This document shows, one piece after another, positions 63,463 through 64,000 of a stretch of 64,000 nucleotides of DNA. The stretch is from Rallus limicola (lineage: Eukaryota; Chordata; Aves; Gruiformes; Rallidae). A program made the translations under genes and the position numbers. The notes below the pieces were generated by a model. The model was not told the origin of the DNA. It worked only from the letters and a program-made list of their open reading frames with translations, and made no database searches. The stretch covers positions 14,514,001 through 14,578,000 of the forward strand of contig JAKCOZ010000014.1 in assembly GCA_022605955.1 (NCBI GenBank), given 5' to 3'. The stretch's first letter is position 1. Every line of letters begins with the position of its first letter.

Positions 63463-64000
63463 GTCTCTGACTTAAAATTCTGTCCATTCTAGTTATCTAG
63501 GATAATGTCTAGGAACCGCACCTCCTCTTACCCCAGCAATTGCTAAGAGCTCTGCATCTCATCAGTACTCAGTCCAGCTGTGGGGCTGGGACAGTTTCAC
63601 TTTTTGTATGAACTTAGCTCTTCCCAGGCGCATGATTTTAACCAAAATGTGGTATTTACAGTATATCCTTTTCTCATATATTTTGCAACATCATCTACAA
63701 TTTACAAAGATATTTACAGGAAATATTAAAGCAGGGGAGGCAAAAGTACAAGAGTTTTCATCAGCAAGACACTGGGAAAGTGAGAAACACACAGACCAAA
63801 AAGGAAAAAAGAAATAACCAAGAAAAGCCAGCTAACAAGGGGTTGACATTATTCATCCTAAAAGCAAAATGTCATGGCAGCAGCAGCAAGAAGTGAGATA
63901 CACTGTGCTGATTCGTGGTAGATTCACAGGAGGTACAGAGATACAGCCTCAGTGATAAATAAAAATTTTAATCAAGATGCAGGTCTTTCTCTTTCACTCT
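63463..64000. other. Right edge, nothing recognised
   Basis: No gene or repeat seen. The frame at 63608-63817 looks like a chance frame. Confidence 0.55.

Noticed and set aside
1..64000. A CRISPR array, operon, phage or plasmid system
   Set aside because: The sequence is vertebrate nuclear DNA; there are no regularly spaced repeats, ribosome binding sites or dense coding.

Overview
This window looks like nuclear DNA from a bird. The basis is at least seven CR1 LINE copies, several with the avian-type 3' tail (a 'ttggactagatgatct...' stretch followed by 'attctRtg'). It also carries mammalian-type old SINE (MIR-like) relics and a sparse set of short microsatellites. The DNA is AT-rich and CpG-poor by eye. 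I found no protein-coding gene that I can name. The longest open frame is 148 codons (41589-42035, minus), which is about what chance gives in 64 kb read in six frames, so the window is best read as a gene desert or the inside of one or more very long introns. No bacterial-type features (operons, ribosome binding sites, CRISPR) are present.

Layout. Positions 1-480 may hold the tail of a gene running in from the left: an open frame reaches the edge and is followed by three clustered AATAAA signals. From 481 to 11.4 kb there is unassigned DNA with one short CR1 piece (3748-3815). At 11.48-12.53 kb lies a very old, minus-strand CR1-family LINE. A 92-bp hairpin element (11713-11804) with TG...CA ends and a 5-bp target duplication is nested inside it. 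From 12.5 to 28.8 kb there are MIR-like relics, a long G-run next to a T-run (15425-15504), a perfect TG/TA hairpin (23231-23276) and a few splice-site-like motifs. From 28.8 to 36 kb there are three CR1 pieces and a combined zero-length acceptor/donor (35003/35004) resembling a recursive splice site. The stretch from 35.8 to 48.3 kb is the longest with nothing recognisable. CR1 pieces return at 48.3, 57.0 and 57.7 kb, and a short GC-box/CRE-like cluster sits near the right edge (63434).

The repeats are independent insertions of different ages and do not form a working system. The best candidate for something undescribed is the nested 92-bp hairpin element. The next best is the recursive-splice-like site. 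All repeat names rest on my memory of consensus sequences, not on a database search.
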